Assembly: GCA_022565665.1 (NCBI GenBank)
Contig: JAIUMI010000021.1
Location: forward strand, 1 to 39,356
Source: Glycocaulis sp.
Lineage (GTDB): Bacteria > Pseudomonadota > Alphaproteobacteria > Caulobacterales > Maricaulaceae
Direction: 5' to 3'
Length of the DNA stretch: 39,356 nucleotides
Of the stretch, positions 18,620-27,548 are shown piece by piece. Under the pieces are notes generated by a model, which saw only the letters and a list, made by a program, of their open reading frames with translations, had not been told where the DNA came from and ran no database searches. How positions within the stretch are numbered: position 1 is the stretch's first letter; each line of letters starts with the position of its first letter. The translations under genes and the position numbers were made by a program.

Positions 18620-18648
18620 GGGCCGCCCCCGATCTCGGGAAGCGGCCC
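18620..18648 (-). terminator. Intrinsic terminator of the upstream flagellin
   Basis: Stem GGGCCGC (18620-18626) / GCGGCCC (18642-18648), with an inner CCCGA/TCGGG extension. On the minus strand it is followed by TTTTT from 18615-18619. It lies 12 nt past the flagellin stop codon. Confidence 0.88.
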
Positions 18649-18659
18649 CTTGTCCGAAC

Positions 18660-19490
18660 CTATCTGAAGAAGCCAAGCACGGACTGTGGCGCGGCATTGG
18701 CAATAGACAGCGCCTGAATGCCAAGCTGCTGCTTGACCTGCAGGGACTGGAGTTTCGCCGATTCCTTTGCCATGTCCGCATCGACAAGATTGCCGATACC
18801 GCTTTCCAGAGCGTCGGAAAGTTTCGTGACGAAAGTCTGATGGATTTCGAGCGCCTTTGACTTGGTGCCCAGACGCGCGAGCGCGCTGTTGACCAGGTCA
18901 AGCGAGGTGCCGATCTGTGAAGCAATCGCGGCGGCTTGCGACGCGGTGCCGAACGAAGCAGTAGCGCTGAGCGTCACGATGGAACCGGAGAGAGAGAGAT
19001 TCTCGGTGCCCACCGTGATCGTTTTGCTGCCCGTCGCGTTCGCCAGAGCGATGAAGCCGCCCGTAGAGCTGCCATCGATCAGGTTGAGCCCGTTGAACTC
19101 GGCATTCTCGACAATCGTCGCGATCTGGTCGCGAAGCGCCTTGAAGTCCTCGTTCAACGCCGTACGGCTGGCCGAGTCCAGCGAGGTATCGCCAGCGGCC
19201 AGGGCCTTTTCCTTCATTTCGATAAGCAGATCCGAAATCGCTTCACCCGCAGCAAGGGTGACATCAACGGTCGAGATGCCGCGGTTCAGACTGTCCTGAA
19301 CAACACCATAGCCACTCACTTCCGACCGCATGCGCTGGGCAATGGCGTAGATACCGCCATTATCCTTCGCGCTTGCGATATTCAGGCCGGTATTGATCCG
19401 GTTCTGAGTGGTTTCGAGTTGCATATTGGTCTTGTTCAGGTTCTGCAGGGCGACCATCGCCCCGTAGTTCGTGTTCACGGAGTTGTACAT
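18660..19490 (-). CDS. Flagellin (upstream copy)
   Basis: A 276-residue flagellin, MYNSVNTNYGAMVALQNLNK at the start and LQVKQQLGIQALSIANAAP at the end. It is close to the middle copy through both terminal domains and differs mainly at the N-terminal few residues and in the central Ser/Thr-rich part (GSIVTLSATASFG). This points to tandem duplication. GGAGG sits 10 nt before the ATG. It is the first flagellin after flaF and is separated from it by its own sigma-54 promoter and dyad pair. The product is exported by the flagellar type III apparatus without a signal peptide and, by analogy with Caulobacter, glycosylated by FlmG. Confidence 0.96.
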   Translation of the reverse strand: MYNSVNTNYGAMVALQNLNKTNMQLETTQNRINTGLNIASAKDNGGIYAIAQRMRSEVSGYGVVQDSLNRGISTVDVTLAAGEAISDLLIEMKEKALAAGDTSLDSASRTALNEDFKALRDQIATIVENAEFNGLNLIDGSSTGGFIALANATGSKTITVGTENLSLSGSIVTLSATASFGTASQAAAIASQIGTSLDLVNSALARLGTKSKALEIHQTFVTKLSDALESGIGNLVDADMAKESAKLQSLQVKQQLGIQALSIANAAPQSVLGFFR

Positions 19491-19547
19491 TGTGGGGTTC
19501 CTCCATTCTGGAAGCGGGTTACGGACGTTTTGTCCTGCAGGCGCAGG

Positions 19548-19563
19548 CGCAAACCCCGTGCCG
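19548..19563 (-). promoter_or_regulatory. Sigma-54 promoter of the upstream flagellin
   Basis: On the minus strand CGGCACGGGGTTTGCG keeps GGCACG-N4-TTGC exactly. Transcription would begin near 19537, about 47 nt before the ATG. A partial IHF-like site (CAACTTGCTGATT, 19588-19600) lies between it and the dyads. Confidence 0.85.
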
Positions 19564-19642
19564 CGCTGCGCACCCTGGAGACATCGACAACTTGCTGATT
19601 TCTATAGCGGTTTAACTGGCGCACGCAGAGGATGCGCCGTCA

Positions 19643-19693
19643 CCGGCCAAACTTGCCGGGTCATATTGTCCGCTGGCAGGAAAAATGAGCCGG
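19643..19693. promoter_or_regulatory. Pair of FlbD (ftr)-like dyads upstream of the upstream flagellin
   Basis: CCGGCCAAACTTGCCGG (19643-19659) is a 17-bp dyad. The second element is weaker, with GGCA at 19675-19678 and GCCGG at 19689-19693. The centres lie about 114 and 146 bp upstream of the predicted start, matching the other two flagellins. Confidence 0.62.
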
Positions 19694-19708
19694 GCGGCTC
19701 GTCCGCTG

Positions 19709-20092
19709 CTAGGCAGCAGGCTGGGCAGCCTCTGCACTGGCGCCCGCAGGAGCAAGCCCCTGCATGATGGTGCGGTTGATCTCGATCAGCCCGTCCAGCT
19801 CGTCATTATCACGCATCGCGGCACTGGATTGGCGCGAGATGTAGATCGACAGCGAAATGATGGCCGCGCGCAGCGATTCAGGCAGCTGATTGGCATCACT
19901 CGCACAATCAGCTGCAAAGGCGGTCCACATGCGCCGGTTCCAGTCCAGGGCATCGGCCCGCCGGGCAATCGCTTCTGGGCCGGCATCTCTCGCCTGCAGG
20001 AGTGCGCGTGTGACCTGGCCAAACAGCCGGTACTCGGCCGAGCGCGGATCTTCGTGACGCGAAGCTGCTGTCTGATAGGCCTTGTAGGACAT
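19709..20092 (-). CDS. flaF: Flagellar biosynthesis regulator FlaF
   Basis: A 127-residue, all-helical cytoplasmic protein. [31 protein letters not shown] is the conserved FlaF opening; further on it shows ALDWNRRMW and [14 protein letters not shown], both typical. In Caulobacter, FlaF is required for flagellin synthesis or secretion and acts against FlbT. The start at 20092 lies 7 bp after the flbT stop, so the two form one operon; a longer in-frame start at 20146 would overlap flbT and add non-conserved residues. The C-terminus is Ala-rich. Confidence 0.93.
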   Translation of the reverse strand: MSYKAYQTAASRHEDPRSAEYRLFGQVTRALLQARDAGPEAIARRADALDWNRRMWTAFAADCASDANQLPESLRAAIISLSIYISRQSSAAMRDNDELDGLIEINRTIMQGLAPAGASAEAAQPAA

Positions 20093-20099
20093 GGAGACT

Positions 20100-20510
20100 C
20101 TAACCCTTGGAAGCTTTGCTGGCGCGCCCGGTGCGCTCATCTTCATAGGCGATGAGCTTGCGGCACCGGATCAGGGCCTTGTAGAAATCACCCGCCATCA
20201 CATCCCGGCTCACCGACACGCACTCGGCCAGCACTTCAGGATTGGCGATGGCGCCCATGAATTCAGTCATGCGCATGACGAACTGGTCATAGACGGCGCC
20301 CTCGGCCCGGTTTTCCAGATACATCATCATGACGGGGAAATAGATGCGCCGGGCCGGGCTGTCGGCCTCGTGCTCCTGCATGATGTCCTTTTCCCGCAGC
20401 ACCGAGGCCTTGTTCTGCAGGACGAGTGTCGCGCGCCGATCGCCGTTTTCCACCACGGCCCCGTTGAGAACAAACTTCTCACCGGGCTTTAGCGACAGCT
20501 TCAGCGGCAT
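20100..20510 (-). CDS. flbT: Flagellin synthesis repressor FlbT
   Basis: A 136-residue protein with [20 protein letters not shown], then [20 protein letters not shown] and [13 protein letters not shown], all diagnostic of FlbT. In Caulobacter, FlbT binds the 5' untranslated region of flagellin mRNA and promotes its decay until hook assembly is complete. The three flagellin leaders in this window are its presumed targets. GGGGAGGGG precedes the ATG. Basic residues at the C-terminus ([11 protein letters not shown]) may contact RNA, an inference. Gene order flbT-flaF-flagellins is as in Caulobacter. It is divergent from flmG. Confidence 0.95.
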   Translation of the reverse strand: MPLKLSLKPGEKFVLNGAVVENGDRRATLVLQNKASVLREKDIMQEHEADSPARRIYFPVMMMYLENRAEGAVYDQFVMRMTEFMGAIANPEVLAECVSVSRDVMAGDFYKALIRCRKLIAYEDERTGRASKASKG

Positions 20511-20655
20511 GGCAGCCCCTCCCCTTGGAACGCGTTGAAAGTCCCGCCATTGGGCAGGCCGGACCCTCGCACGTCAACTCTTGCGCGTCAGGGTGAAGAA
20601 AGCGTTGCACATGCGTGCTTTCACTGCATTTGGCTGCACGCCATCCCGCCCAATC

Positions 20656-20671
20656 GTTAGCAGCTTCTTAA
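20656..20671. promoter_or_regulatory. Possible CtrA box between flbT and flmG
   Basis: The minus strand reads TTAAGAAGCTGCTAAC, that is TTAA-N7-CTAAC, one mismatch from the CtrA consensus TTAA-N7-TTAAC. It lies 57 bp before flmG and about 145 bp before flbT, so it could serve either gene. Short sites of this kind occur by chance, hence the low score. Confidence 0.35.
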
Positions 20672-20727
20672 TCGAAGCACGTCCACCTCGACCCTGATAC
20701 AAGCAGGCAGCGGGGCATTGGACACCG

Positions 20728-22518
20728 ATGAGCAGACTTCTCGATCTCGATGCGGAACTGGCCAAAGGCGTTGAACAGGCCGTTGAACGCGATGCCGACA
20801 CCAGCGCTGCCATTCCCGGCCTTGACCTGACGGCCGCGACCGCACGCACGAAGGCAGACGCGAAAACGGTGGCGAAACTGCGCCGTGCCATGGCCCTTGT
20901 CGATGCCGGCAAGGCGACCGAAGGCGCACGCCTTGCCCTGAAAGTGCTGGATGAGAATCCAGAGCTTGGCGTCGCCAACCAGGCGGTCGGCATGGCGCTG
21001 GAGCATCTGGGCAGGCTCTCCAAGGCGCTGGAATTCTATGAGCGCGCCCTGCAGCGCGATCCGAAGAATCCGGAAATCTACCAGAGCCTTGGCCTGCTGG
21101 CCTCCAAGCTCGGCCTTCTGCCTACGGCTGAGAAATTCATGCGCCTTTACCTGCAGATGAACCCCAAGGCGAAAAACGGCCTGCTCAACCTTGCTGCCGT
21201 CCTGAGAGATCAGGCCAAGTTCGATGATGCGATCGAGCTTTTGCGGCAGGCCATCTATGCCGATCAGGAAAATCCCGATCTGTGGAACGCGCTTGGTACT
21301 GCGGTCATGGAGGCGGGTGATGCCGCCGAGGCCGCAACCTTCCATGCCGAAGCCCTGCGCCTGAAGCCGGGCTATGGCCGCGCGCACCACAATCTGGCTC
21401 ACGTGCTTGAACTGCAGGGTGATGTGCAAGGCGCGCTCACCCATTTCCGCGCAGCCCTGGCCAATGCGGAGTCAGAGCGCGACAGCGTGATTACCAGCCA
21501 CGGGCTTTCCCACACCCTGCTGTCTGCGGGCGAGCTGGAAGAGGGCTGGGAAATGTATCGCTGGCGGCTGGACCGGCATTACAGCTTTGCCACCAATTAT
21601 CTCATACCCGCCCCGCCCTGGGATGGAGCAGACCCGGCCGAACTGAATGGGCAGACGCTGGTCATTGTCGGCGAGCAGGGCATTGGCGACGAGGTGCTGT
21701 TTGCCAATACATTTGCTGATGCCATCCGCGCTGTCGGCAAGGATGGCGAGGTGCGCATCGCGTGTGAAAAGCGACTGATCCCGCTCTTCCGGCGCTCCTT
21801 CCCCAAAGCAGTAGTGGAGCGTCACTTCACGGTGGAGCGCGAAGGCCGCCAGCACCGCCACGCGCCCGACCTGTTCAAGGACGGCAAGGCAAACCTGTGG
21901 ACGCCTGCGGGCAATCTGTGCCGCACCTTCCGCTCCGATGCCAGCCGGTTCCCGTCAGAGTCCGGCTTCCTGAAAGCCGATCCGGCGCGCGTGGATGCGT
22001 TTGCAAAGCAGCTTGCCGCGCTGGGGCCCGGCCCCAAGGTCGGCGTGCTCTGGAAGTCGCTGAAGATGAACGCTGCGCGTTCAAAGCACTTCGCGCCGTT
22101 CGAGATGTGGAAGCCCATCCTGAAAACGCCCGGCGCCGTCTTCATCAATCTCCAGTATGGCGAGGTGGACGAGGAACTGGCAGAGGCCGAAGCGCGCTTT
22201 GGCGTGAAAATCCACCAGCCGCAGGGCATTGATCTGAAAGACGATCTTGATGGCGTGGCGGCGCTCGGCAAGGCCTGCGATCTTGTGCTGGGCCCGATGA
22301 ACGCGACGACCAACCTTACGGCCTCGGTCGGCGGACTCGTCTGGTTCATCCGCCCGATTGCGGTCAGCTGGACACTTCTGGGGCGCGATCAGATGCTCTG
22401 GTATCCGCAGACGCGCACCTTTGCCGGTGAACGCTATCGCGACTGGGCAGGCGGCATGAAGAAAATGGCGCAGGCCTTTGGCAAGTTTATCGAAAACCAC
22501 GCGAGGAAAGCGGCTTAA
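20728..22518 (+). CDS. flmG: TPR-containing flagellin glycosyltransferase FlmG
   Basis: A 596-residue protein. Residues about 45-255 hold five or six tetratricopeptide repeats (for example ALEFYERALQRDPKNPEIYQSLG, given here only by its register, and AIELLRQAIYADQENPDLWNALG in the same register). Residues about 300-590 form a GT-B-like transferase domain with LVIVGEQGIGDEVLFANTF, VGVLWKSLKMN and DLVLGPMNATTNLTASVGG. Caulobacter FlmG has this architecture and transfers pseudaminic acid to flagellins, using the TPR part to bind them. Position next to flbT and the presence of flmA/flmB support the call. The ribosome site is weak. It converges on ybgC with 2 bp between stops. Confidence 0.85.
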   Translation: MSRLLDLDAELAKGVEQAVERDADTSAAIPGLDLTAATARTKADAKTVAKLRRAMALVDAGKATEGARLALKVLDENPELGVANQAVGMALEHLGRLSKALEFYERALQRDPKNPEIYQSLGLLASKLGLLPTAEKFMRLYLQMNPKAKNGLLNLAAVLRDQAKFDDAIELLRQAIYADQENPDLWNALGTAVMEAGDAAEAATFHAEALRLKPGYGRAHHNLAHVLELQGDVQGALTHFRAALANAESERDSVITSHGLSHTLLSAGELEEGWEMYRWRLDRHYSFATNYLIPAPPWDGADPAELNGQTLVIVGEQGIGDEVLFANTFADAIRAVGKDGEVRIACEKRLIPLFRRSFPKAVVERHFTVEREGRQHRHAPDLFKDGKANLWTPAGNLCRTFRSDASRFPSESGFLKADPARVDAFAKQLAALGPGPKVGVLWKSLKMNAARSKHFAPFEMWKPILKTPGAVFINLQYGEVDEELAEAEARFGVKIHQPQGIDLKDDLDGVAALGKACDLVLGPMNATTNLTASVGGLVWFIRPIAVSWTLLGRDQMLWYPQTRTFAGERYRDWAGGMKKMAQAFGKFIENHARKAA

Positions 22519-22520
22519 GC

Positions 22521-22958
22521 TTACCCCGCCACGCGTCCCAAAGCCTCTTTCAGGCCTGCGGGCAGGCGCTTCGGGCGGCCTTCCAGATCGATACAGACCG
22601 CCTCCACTTGCGCGCTGGCGAGCAGCGTGCCGCCCCGCGTGATCGCCTGTTCGATCTGCATGCGCACACCGGAGAGGCTGGCGAAGCGGGTTTTCACCAT
22701 CAGCGCATCATCGATGCGGGCGGGTGCGTGGTATTCCACCGTGACCTTGCGCACGGCAAAGCCAAGCGGCGGATCGGCTTTCAGCAGTTCTGCGTGGCTG
22801 AGGCCCGCCGTACGCAGCGCGTCAGTGCGTCCGCGCTCGAAGAATTTGAGATAATTGGCGTAATAGACGATGCCGGTGAAATCGGTGTCCTCGTAATAGA
22901 CCCGCACGGGCAGATGATGCGCGCCGCCCTGCCAGCGTCCGGCCTCCGGTGTGCTCAT
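22521..22958 (-). CDS. ybgC: Tol-Pal-associated acyl-CoA thioesterase YbgC
   Basis: A 145-residue hotdog-fold thioesterase. [29 protein letters not shown] carries the catalytic Asp of the family (D in YEDTD) and the following Tyr-Ala-Asn motif; [13 protein letters not shown] is the second conserved strand. YbgC enzymes hydrolyse short acyl-CoA or acyl-ACP thioesters and normally precede tolQRAB. Here the gene overlaps ruvB by 4 bp as the last member of ruvC-ruvA-ruvB-ybgC, and the tol genes are not found downstream because flmG intervenes. Confidence 0.93.
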   Translation of the reverse strand: MSTPEAGRWQGGAHHLPVRVYYEDTDFTGIVYYANYLKFFERGRTDALRTAGLSHAELLKADPPLGFAVRKVTVEYHAPARIDDALMVKTRFASLSGVRMQIEQAITRGGTLLASAQVEAVCIDLEGRPKRLPAGLKEALGRVAG

Positions 22959-23986
22959 TTATCGCCTCCAAACAGGTCCGGCGATGAACGTGGCGGCTCC
23001 AGCCCCATATGCGTCCAGGCGCGCGGGGCGGCGATGCGGCCCCTTGGCGTGCGCTGGATGAAGCCCTGCTGGATCAGGAAGGGTTCGACCACTTCTTCGA
23101 GCGCATCACGCGCTTCGGCGCAGGCAGCCGCCAGCGTTTCCACGCCCGCAGGCCCGCCCGCAAACCCCTCGATGAGGACGCGCAGATATCGCCGGTCGAG
23201 ACTGTCCAGGCCCACCTCATCCACCTCAAGGCGTTTGAGGGCCAGGTCAGCGACCTTCGCCGAAATACTGGTTTCGCCATCGGCCTCGGCAAAGTCTCGC
23301 ACCCGGCGCAGGAGGCGGCCTGCCACGCGCGGCGTGCCTCTGGCCCGGCGGGCAATCTCGCGCGCGCCGTCAGGCTCTATGGCCGCGCCGAGCTTCCCGG
23401 CGGCGCGGGTAACGATGCTGGTCAGTTCCTTTTCGCCATAAAATTCAAGGCGCACCGGCACGCCGAACCGGTCCCGCAAGGGCGTCGCCAGCAGGCCTGC
23501 GCGCGTGGTCGCGCCAACGAGCGTGAAGGGCGGCAGATCGATGCGCACCGTGCGCGCGCTCGGCCCCTCCCCGATCACGAGATCGAGCGCGAAATCCTCC
23601 ATGGCGGGGTACAGGATTTCCTCCACCACCGGCAGCAGGCGGTGGATTTCATCGATGAAGAGCACGTCGCGCTCTTCCAGATTGGTCAGGATCGCGGCGA
23701 GATCGCCTGCGCGGGCAATGACGGGGCCAGACGTGGCGCGGAAATTGACACCGAGCTCCCTCGCCACGATCTGCGCCAGCGTGGTCTTGCCAAGCCCCGG
23801 CGGACCGGACAGCAGCACGTGATCGAGCGCCTCGCCCCGGCTGGCGGCGGCGCTCACGAAGACCTTGAGATTATCGATCGCCGCACGTTGGCCCACGAAC
23901 TCGTCAAAGCTCAAGGGACGCAGCGCCTTGTCGCGCCCGTCCCCGGCCACGGCGTCAGAGGTGACGATTCGATCTGCCTCACTCAC
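22955..23986 (-). CDS. ruvB: Holliday junction branch migration helicase RuvB
   Basis: A 343-residue AAA+ motor that drives branch migration with RuvA. It shows [12 protein letters not shown], Walker [12 protein letters not shown], Walker [11 protein letters not shown], sensor 1 [12 protein letters not shown] with the arginine-finger segment after it (PLRDRFG), and the winged-helix C-terminus ([22 protein letters not shown], quoted only in part by role). The start is GTG at 23984-23986, overlapping the ruvA stop as GTGA. The length is normal. Confidence 0.98.
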   Translation of the reverse strand: MSEADRIVTSDAVAGDGRDKALRPLSFDEFVGQRAAIDNLKVFVSAAASRGEALDHVLLSGPPGLGKTTLAQIVARELGVNFRATSGPVIARAGDLAAILTNLEERDVLFIDEIHRLLPVVEEILYPAMEDFALDLVIGEGPSARTVRIDLPPFTLVGATTRAGLLATPLRDRFGVPVRLEFYGEKELTSIVTRAAGKLGAAIEPDGAREIARRARGTPRVAGRLLRRVRDFAEADGETSISAKVADLALKRLEVDEVGLDSLDRRYLRVLIEGFAGGPAGVETLAAACAEARDALEEVVEPFLIQQGFIQRTPRGRIAAPRAWTHMGLEPPRSSPDLFGGDK

Positions 23987-24642
23987 CGTGCCAGCTCCTT
24001 CAGGGCCGCGCGGATCAGCATGGTCTCGCCCGCAGCTGGGTTGGCGGTGATGGCCAGCGCCACCGCATGGCGGGCTTCGCTCTCGCCATAGCCCAGATTG
24101 GTGAGCGCGCTGATCGCCACTTCGCGGGCGTCGTCATTTTCGGTTTCAGGGGGCGCTGCGGGCGCGCTGACCGCCACCGGAGCCTCGCTGTTCGACAATG
24201 CCTCTACAAGGCTCTCAGAGCCCTTCTGGGAGCGCCGGCGCGCAGGCGGCGCCTTGCCCTTCAGTTCCACCGCGATGCGCTCAGCGAGCTTTCTACCCAC
24301 CCCCTTGGCGCGCTCAAAAGCGGACGCATCGCCCAGCGCCGCCGCCGTCTCGATACCCGATGCCGAAACAGCATCCAGCAGCGCCAGCGCGTGCTTCGCG
24401 CCAACGCCCTGCACGCCCTGCAGGCGCACAAACCAGGCGCGTTCCGCCTCTGTCAGGAAGCCGAACAGGCGGAACGCGTCCTCGCGTACGTAGGTCTCAA
24501 TATGCAGGGTAATGCCGGTGCCGATCTCGAGGCGCGAGCGCGCCCGTGTGCCGAGCGAGACGAGATAGCCCACCCCGCCCACATCGATGACGGCGTCCTC
24601 ATCGCCCAGCGCCACCACCACACCTTTGAGCATCCCGATCAT
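23983..24642 (-). CDS. ruvA: Holliday junction DNA-binding subunit RuvA
   Basis: A 219-residue protein with three RuvA domains: the OB fold ([20 protein letters not shown]), the helix-hairpin-helix region ([19 protein letters not shown] and [19 protein letters not shown]) that grips the junction, and a C-terminal domain III ([18 protein letters not shown]) that regulates RuvB. The linker (about 140-170) is long and Pro/Ala-rich. It is coupled by a 4-bp ATGA overlap to ruvC. Confidence 0.97.
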   Translation of the reverse strand: MIGMLKGVVVALGDEDAVIDVGGVGYLVSLGTRARSRLEIGTGITLHIETYVREDAFRLFGFLTEAERAWFVRLQGVQGVGAKHALALLDAVSASGIETAAALGDASAFERAKGVGRKLAERIAVELKGKAPPARRRSQKGSESLVEALSNSEAPVAVSAPAAPPETENDDAREVAISALTNLGYGESEARHAVALAITANPAAGETMLIRAALKELAR

Positions 24643-25136
24643 GCGCTGAGCCCTATTTTCACGCCGCGATGATGCGCATGACAGATGGCGACCGCCAGCG
24701 CGTCGGCAGCATCCGCGCTGGCCTTCGCGCCGGGCAGGAGGATGGCAATCATCGCGGCGACCTGCGTCTTCTCCGCCGCGCCGGTACCGACAACGGATTT
24801 CTTCACCAGACGCGGCGCGTATTCGGCCACGCTAAGGCCCGCCCGCGCGGCAGGCAGGATCGCCGCTGCGCGCGCCTGACCCAGCTTCAGGGCCGTGCCT
24901 GCATTCGCACTGACGAACTGGTCTTCCACCGCCGCCTCATGGGGGCCGTGCTCGGCCACCAGCGCCTCCACAGCAGCAAAGATCGTTTCCAGACGCTGTG
25001 GCAGCGGGGCCTTTACGGGGGCGCGGATCGTGCCGTGGGCGACGAGCGACAGGCGCGTGCCGGTCTGGTCGATCACGCCCCAGCCCGTGGCGGCCAGGCC
25101 CGGATCAATGCCAAGAATGCGAATCGTCTGGCTCAT
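24639..25136 (-). CDS. ruvC: Crossover junction endonuclease RuvC
   Basis: A 165-residue RNase H-fold resolvase. The catalytic acidic residues are visible in RILGIDPGLAATGWG (Asp), HEAAVEDQFVSANAG (Glu) and ASADAADALAVAICHAHH (Asp), giving a full active site. First gene of the ruvCAB-ybgC operon; it starts 45 bp after the E2 stop codon of the preceding minus-strand operon, so its promoter is either in that short gap or further upstream. Confidence 0.97.
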   Translation of the reverse strand: MSQTIRILGIDPGLAATGWGVIDQTGTRLSLVAHGTIRAPVKAPLPQRLETIFAAVEALVAEHGPHEAAVEDQFVSANAGTALKLGQARAAAILPAARAGLSVAEYAPRLVKKSVVGTGAAEKTQVAAMIAILLPGAKASADAADALAVAICHAHHRGVKIGLSA

Positions 25137-25181
25137 CGGTCGAGCATAGACCGCGCTCCGCTACGGAGCACGGCCAATGGC

Positions 25182-26525
25182 TCACATGAACAGCGTTGCG
25201 GGGTTTTCGAGATAGCCCTTGATGGCCTGAACCAGCAGGGCGGCTTCATAGCCATCCACGATGCGGTGATCGAAGCTCGATGAGAGGTTCATGATCTTCC
25301 TAGGCACCACGCGGCCCGCCTCGTCATAGCGCGGCAATACCTGCATCTTGTTCACGCCGATAATCGCCGTCTCGGGCAGGTTGATGACCGGGGTGGAAAC
25401 CAGCCCGCCAATCGCGCCGAGAGACGTGATGGTGATGGTGGAGCCGGAAAGCTCTTCCTTGGTGGCCTTGCCATCGCGGCAGGCATCGGCAAGGCGTTTC
25501 ACCTCGTCGGCGATCTGCCAGAGGTCCAGCGCCTCGGCATGGCGGATCACCGGCACCATCAGCCCATTAGGCGTGGCGGTGGCGATGCCGCAATGCACGC
25601 CCTCATACTTCGTCAGTACCGATTCTTCGGTGTCGAAATGCGCATTGGCCTGCGGAAATTGCGGCAGGGCCCGCGCCATCGCGGCGACGAGGAAGGGGAT
25701 GAGCGTCAGCTTGGGCTGGCCGTCCTTGCGGGTGGCATTGAGATGCGCACGCAAATCTTCCAGAGCCGTCAGATCGATCTCGTCCACATAGGTGATGTGG
25801 GGGATGGTGCGCTTGGCGGCGGCCATGTTCTGCGCGATTTTCCGGCGCAGCCCGATAACCTTTTCTTCTGTAACGCCCTTGCGGGGGGTGCGTGACGGGC
25901 CGGAGGCAGAACCGCCCGCCTTGGAGGCCAGACGCCCGCCCGCCGCGATGAAGTCATCGAGATCGGCATGGGTAATGCGCCCGGCCGGACCGGTGCCCGG
26001 CACGGCGGCAAGATCAATATCTGCGTCCAGAGCGCGCTTGCGCACGGCGGGGCTAGCCAGAGGGCGTTCACCTGCAGGGCGGGCTGGGGCTGCAGAGGCT
26101 TTCGGAGCGGGAGAAGCCGGCTTGGCCGGCGGGACGGCCTGCTTGCCACCTGCCGGATCTTCGCCTTTTTCCGCCGTGCGGTCTGGCCCTTCTGCGAGCG
26201 CCTTGTCCTTTTCGGGGTCGGCGGCGGGCTTGGCCTCTTCCTTCACCTCTGGCGCGGGAGCCTCTTCCTCGGTGGGCGGCGTTCCGTCAATCTCGATGAC
26301 GAGGATTTCGGTGCCCACCGGGAGCACATCGCCCGGCGCGCCGACTATCTTCTTCACCACGCCATTGACCGCGCAGGGAATTTCAACCGTCGCCTTGTCG
26401 GTCATCACGTCGAGGATGTGCTGGTCCTCGGTGACGCTGTCACCTTCCTTGATGTGCCATTCAACGATCTCGGCCTCGACCACGCCTTCGCCGACATCGG
26501 GGAGCTTGTACTTGTATTCGCTCAT
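25182..26525 (-). CDS. bkdB: Branched-chain 2-oxoacid dehydrogenase E2 (dihydrolipoyl transacylase)
   Basis: A 447-residue core enzyme of the complex. It has one lipoyl domain (about 1-80, lipoyl Lys in DVMTDKATVEI), a Pro/Ala/Lys linker, a peripheral subunit-binding domain (LASPAVRKRALDADIDL and GRITHADLDDFI) and a catalytic domain with the CoA-acyltransferase signature SSSFDHRIVDGYEAA (His and Asp). The start at 26525 follows GGAGG; the longer frame upstream runs into the E1 beta gene. It is 2 bp after the E1 beta stop. Which 2-oxoacid is used is inferred from E1 alpha. Confidence 0.93.
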   Translation of the reverse strand: MSEYKYKLPDVGEGVVEAEIVEWHIKEGDSVTEDQHILDVMTDKATVEIPCAVNGVVKKIVGAPGDVLPVGTEILVIEIDGTPPTEEEAPAPEVKEEAKPAADPEKDKALAEGPDRTAEKGEDPAGGKQAVPPAKPASPAPKASAAPARPAGERPLASPAVRKRALDADIDLAAVPGTGPAGRITHADLDDFIAAGGRLASKAGGSASGPSRTPRKGVTEEKVIGLRRKIAQNMAAAKRTIPHITYVDEIDLTALEDLRAHLNATRKDGQPKLTLIPFLVAAMARALPQFPQANAHFDTEESVLTKYEGVHCGIATATPNGLMVPVIRHAEALDLWQIADEVKRLADACRDGKATKEELSGSTITITSLGAIGGLVSTPVINLPETAIIGVNKMQVLPRYDEAGRVVPRKIMNLSSSFDHRIVDGYEAALLVQAIKGYLENPATLFM

Positions 26526-26527
26526 GT

Positions 26528-27544
26528 TCAGCGTGCCTCCGTGACCGTCTGCAGCGCGCGGATGAAGCGCGCCTGTCCGGGGAAATAGGCCCATTCATGG
26601 GCGTGGGGATAGGGGGTGTCCCAGCCTGTCAAGCGGAAGACCGGCGCTTCGAGCGCATAGAAGCATTCTTCCTGGATCTGGGCTGCCAGCTCCGCCCCGA
26701 AGCCGGAGGTGCGCGGCGCCTCGTGGGCCACGACCACGCGGCCCGTCTTGTTCACCGAGGCGGTAATGGTCTCGATGTCATAGGGCGCGAGCGTTTTCAG
26801 ATCGATGATTTCCGCGTCAATGCCCGCCTTCTCTGCCGCATTGACCGCGACATGGACCAGCGTGCCATAGGTGACAACCGTGCAGGCCTCGCCCTCGCGC
26901 ACGATCTCCGCCTTGCCCAATTCCACGCGGTAATGGCCTTCTGGTACCTCGCCCTTGGGGTGCTTGGCCCAGCTGGAAAGCGGAGCGTCTGGCACGCCAT
27001 CGAACGGGCCGTTATAGATGCGCTTGGGCTCAAAGAAGATGACAGGGTCATCGCCTTCGCTCGCCGCGATCAGCATGCCCTTGGCGTCGTAAGGATTGGA
27101 TGGCACCGCCACTTTCACGCCGGGCACGTGGGTGAAGAAGGCTTCCGGGCTCATCGAATGGGTCTGCCCGCCACGAATGCCGCCGCCCCAGGGCGCGCGC
27201 ACCACAACCGGGGAGACGAACTGGCCCGCCGAGCGATAGCGTATGCGGCTCATCTCGGAGATGATCTGGTCGATGGCGGGGAAGATGTAGTCGGCGAACT
27301 GGATCTCCGCGATGGGTTTCAGGCCCTTCGCCGCCATGCCGACGGCCATCGCCGCTATCGCGGCTTCATTGATCGGCGCATCGAAGACCCGGTCGAGCCC
27401 GTACTTCTTCTGCAGCCCTTGGGTGGCGCCGAAAACGCCGCCGAAATATCCGGAATCCTCGCCGAAGATCACCGTTTCCGGGTGCTTGTCGAGCAGCACG
27501 TCCATGGCCGAATTGAGGGCCTGCAGCATGTTCATCGCTGGCAT
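26528..27544 (-). CDS. bkdA2: Branched-chain 2-oxoacid dehydrogenase E1 component, beta subunit
   Basis: A 338-residue TPP-dependent subunit: MNMLQALNSAMDVLLD, VIFGEDSGYFGGVFGAT (with the TPP-interacting Glu), DAPINEAAIAAMAVGMA, QFADYIFPAIDQI and VRAPWGGGIRGGQTHS, ending in the C-terminal domain with GRVVVAHEAPRTSGFGAEL. The YFGGVFGAT segment is typical of branched-chain rather than pyruvate dehydrogenases. AGGAG precedes the ATG. It lies 4 bp after E1 alpha. Confidence 0.93.
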   Translation of the reverse strand: MPAMNMLQALNSAMDVLLDKHPETVIFGEDSGYFGGVFGATQGLQKKYGLDRVFDAPINEAAIAAMAVGMAAKGLKPIAEIQFADYIFPAIDQIISEMSRIRYRSAGQFVSPVVVRAPWGGGIRGGQTHSMSPEAFFTHVPGVKVAVPSNPYDAKGMLIAASEGDDPVIFFEPKRIYNGPFDGVPDAPLSSWAKHPKGEVPEGHYRVELGKAEIVREGEACTVVTYGTLVHVAVNAAEKAGIDAEIIDLKTLAPYDIETITASVNKTGRVVVAHEAPRTSGFGAELAAQIQEECFYALEAPVFRLTGWDTPYPHAHEWAYFPGQARFIRALQTVTEAR

Positions 27545-27548
27545 GGCG

